A DNA stretch of 5,855 nt from NCBI GenBank assembly GCA_017552495.1, contig JAFZPW010000148.1, positions 1 through 5,855 of the forward strand. Reading direction: 5' to 3'. Position 1 is the stretch's first letter, and every line of letters starts with the position of its first letter. Below, in pieces: positions 4,509 through 5,855 of the stretch. Source of the stretch: Clostridia bacterium. Its GTDB lineage: Bacteria > Bacillota > Clostridia > Oscillospirales > Butyricicoccaceae. The position numbers and the translations under genes were made by a program. Below the pieces are notes generated by a model. That model searched no databases. It was not told the origin of the DNA and saw nothing but the letters and a program-made list of their open reading frames with translations.

Positions 4509-5855
4509 TCACTTACGGGGGCGGCCCACCAGACGGCCCTTGCCGATGGCATAAACGTCGTCGATGACCATCTGGAAGGAAGCGGCGCGGCGCTCAAACT
4601 TGGCGCGTTCTTCGATCTTGGCGGCATGGAAATCCTTCAGTTCCTGGGTAAAGGGCAGATTGCCGGTGTTCAGGATGCGGACGGCGCCCTCGTTGTCGCG
4701 GCAGGGCAGCATCAGGCCGGCATTGGCGCGGCAGGGAGCAAAGGGCACGTCCAGCGCACCGGCCTCGACGCCGCGGCATACGCCCACGGCGATATCGCCG
4801 CCGCCCAGTTCAAAGCACTTGTCCACGATGCAGCGGGTCTCCTGCCGGATGATCTCCATCTCCTGCGCCATGCGATCGTCATGAAAGCTTTGGTCGCCCA
4901 GCATGTTCACCACCTGCTTGGTGCAGCGCAGGCCCTGGCCGTTGGCCTCCATGGTGGGAATACCCACGGCCTCGTGAGGGCTCTTGACAATGACCTTGGT
5001 GGCGCCGGACAGCGCGGCGATCAGGCTGCCGGAGGCGATGACGCCGAAGGCCTTTGCCTCGTCGGCGGGGAAGCCGCCCATCCACTGATGGAGCACGGTG
5101 GTAACCACCACGTCGTGATAGCCGTATTTCTCCAGATATTCGTCGGTGAGCTCTTCCAGCACGCGGATGGCGGCGATGTCCTGCACCAGATTGCCGCACT
5201 GACCGTAGCCCACGGTGATGTTCTTGACGCCCTGCTCGGCGGCCAGCAGCGCTTCAATGATGGCGGCGGCGTGAGAGATGCAGGGGGGCACCAGCGTACC
5301 GGTGAGCGGGCCGTAGGGCTCGCGGTTGATGGAAACGCCCATCTCCTCATACAGGCCGGTGAGGCGGTCTACATACTGCCAGTCGCGGATGGTCCGCTCC
5401 ATGGGGATGTTCTTGCAATAGGGCAGGTTGTAGGAAATGCCGCCGCCTTCGTAGCTGGTGAAGCCGCCGGCATAGGTGATCTCGGTGAGCAGGCGGGCGT
5501 CGGGAGTGCCGTGACGCACCTGAACGGGGACGCTGACGCTCTCCACGATCCGGCGGCAGCCGGCGACGCCGTGGTTGACGGCGGGAAAGCCGTTGAGCAT
5601 GGCGCGGCCCAGGCGGATGGATTCCTTGATGCCGTTTTCGGCCTCTTCATAGCGGTTCTGACGGGTATAACTGTCGATGGTGGTGGGCAGAAGATCGGCC
5701 TCGCCCTCCTTCTCCAGATACTGCATCAGTTTGATGTGCTCTTCGATGACGGGCACGCCGGCGCGGGGCTGTACCAGCGTCTTGCGGGCGTTTTTGGCTG
5801 CCACCAGTTTTTTGGAAAAGATGCGGGATTCGGGCATTTTCTTGTGATAATCCAC
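4509..5855 (-). CDS. glmE: Methylaspartate (glutamate) mutase subunit E, 5' end outside window
   Basis: Catalytic subunit of adenosylcobalamin-dependent glutamate mutase (EC 5.4.99.1), also called MutE. With the small B12-binding subunit S it interconverts L-glutamate and (2S,3S)-3-methylaspartate by a radical mechanism. The visible 448 codons match the family from about residue 36 of the 483-residue Clostridium cochlearium protein to the end, so about 35 N-terminal residues lie beyond the right edge. The first visible codon, GTG, is an internal valine. Substrate-binding residues of the family are present: Arg in QPRAG, TRQNRY and RHGTPD, Glu in YEGGG, and two Tyr in ISYNLPY. Other family blocks are REPYGPLTGTLVPP, NITVGYGQCGN, HQWMGGFP and the C-terminus FQMVIDDVYAIGKGRLVGRP. 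The small subunit glmS and the chaperone glmL are expected upstream, to the right of the window. The lyase gene follows 45 bases downstream. Confidence 0.97.
   Translation of the reverse strand: MDYHKKMPESRIFSKKLVAAKNARKTLVQPRAGVPVIEEHIKLMQYLEKEGEADLLPTTIDSYTRQNRYEEAENGIKESIRLGRAMLNGFPAVNHGVAGCRRIVESVSVPVQVRHGTPDARLLTEITYAGGFTSYEGGGISYNLPYCKNIPMERTIRDWQYVDRLTGLYEEMGVSINREPYGPLTGTLVPPCISHAAAIIEALLAAEQGVKNITVGYGQCGNLVQDIAAIRVLEELTDEYLEKYGYHDVVVTTVLHQWMGGFPADEAKAFGVIASGSLIAALSGATKVIVKSPHEAVGIPTMEANGQGLRCTKQVVNMLGDQSFHDDRMAQEMEIIRQETRCIVDKCFELGGGDIAVGVCRGVEAGALDVPFAPCRANAGLMLPCRDNEGAVRILNTGNLPFTQELKDFHAAKIEERAKFERRAASFQMVIDDVYAIGKGRLVGRPRK

Noticed and set aside
3269..5650. Several Arg/Pro/Ala-rich frames inside the lyase and mutase genes, both strands
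   Set aside because: High-GC shadow frames of two well-supported genes.

Overview
The window looks like chromosomal DNA from a gut-type, moderately GC-rich anaerobic Clostridia, perhaps Oscillospiraceae-like. The reasons are AGGAGG-type ribosome binding sites, glutamate fermentation through 3-methylaspartate, a clostridial Xre/zinc-ribbon regulator, and mobile relics typical of gut Firmicutes. The genus is inference; no rRNA or marker gene is present.

Positions 1-320 are an old integration boundary. Only the 3' part of a tRNA-Ser(CGA) gene is present (220-277, from the edge of the anticodon loop to the encoded CCA), followed by a strong terminator. The 5' half has been replaced by unrelated DNA holding a possible gene tail (103-219, minus), overlapping hairpins and four helically spaced copies of TTCTCTCC. 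This fits the distal att junction of an element that lies to the left of the window and used the anticodon loop of tRNA-Ser as its target. Positions 318-1262 hold one intact gene, an Xre-type helix-turn-helix regulator with a four-cysteine zinc ribbon, with its own terminator.

Positions 1263-2447 are a mobile-DNA graveyard. A bidirectional terminator comes first, then the C-terminal third of a tyrosine integrase (minus), fused at about 1650 to an IS3-family transposase remnant (plus). The remnant has lost the start of orfA, and its orfB carries an internal deletion, apparently between two similar ATGGAYYT copies, that removed most of the DDE core.

Positions 2592-2960, minus strand, form a complete regulatory unit: a sigma-70-like promoter, a cobalamin (B12) riboswitch and an intrinsic terminator. 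No gene follows it; downstream lies only a short anonymous stretch and the antisense side of the IS3 relic. It is an orphan riboswitch, or a stand-alone B12-sensing RNA.

Positions 3210-5855, minus strand, carry the end of a glutamate-fermentation operon: glutamate mutase catalytic subunit E (5' end outside the window) followed by methylaspartate ammonia-lyase. Glutamate mutase turns L-glutamate into 3-methylaspartate with adenosylcobalamin, and the lyase deaminates that to mesaconate. The orphan B12 riboswitch therefore sits immediately downstream of, and in the same direction as, a B12-dependent pathway. That juxtaposition is the most interesting feature of the window.
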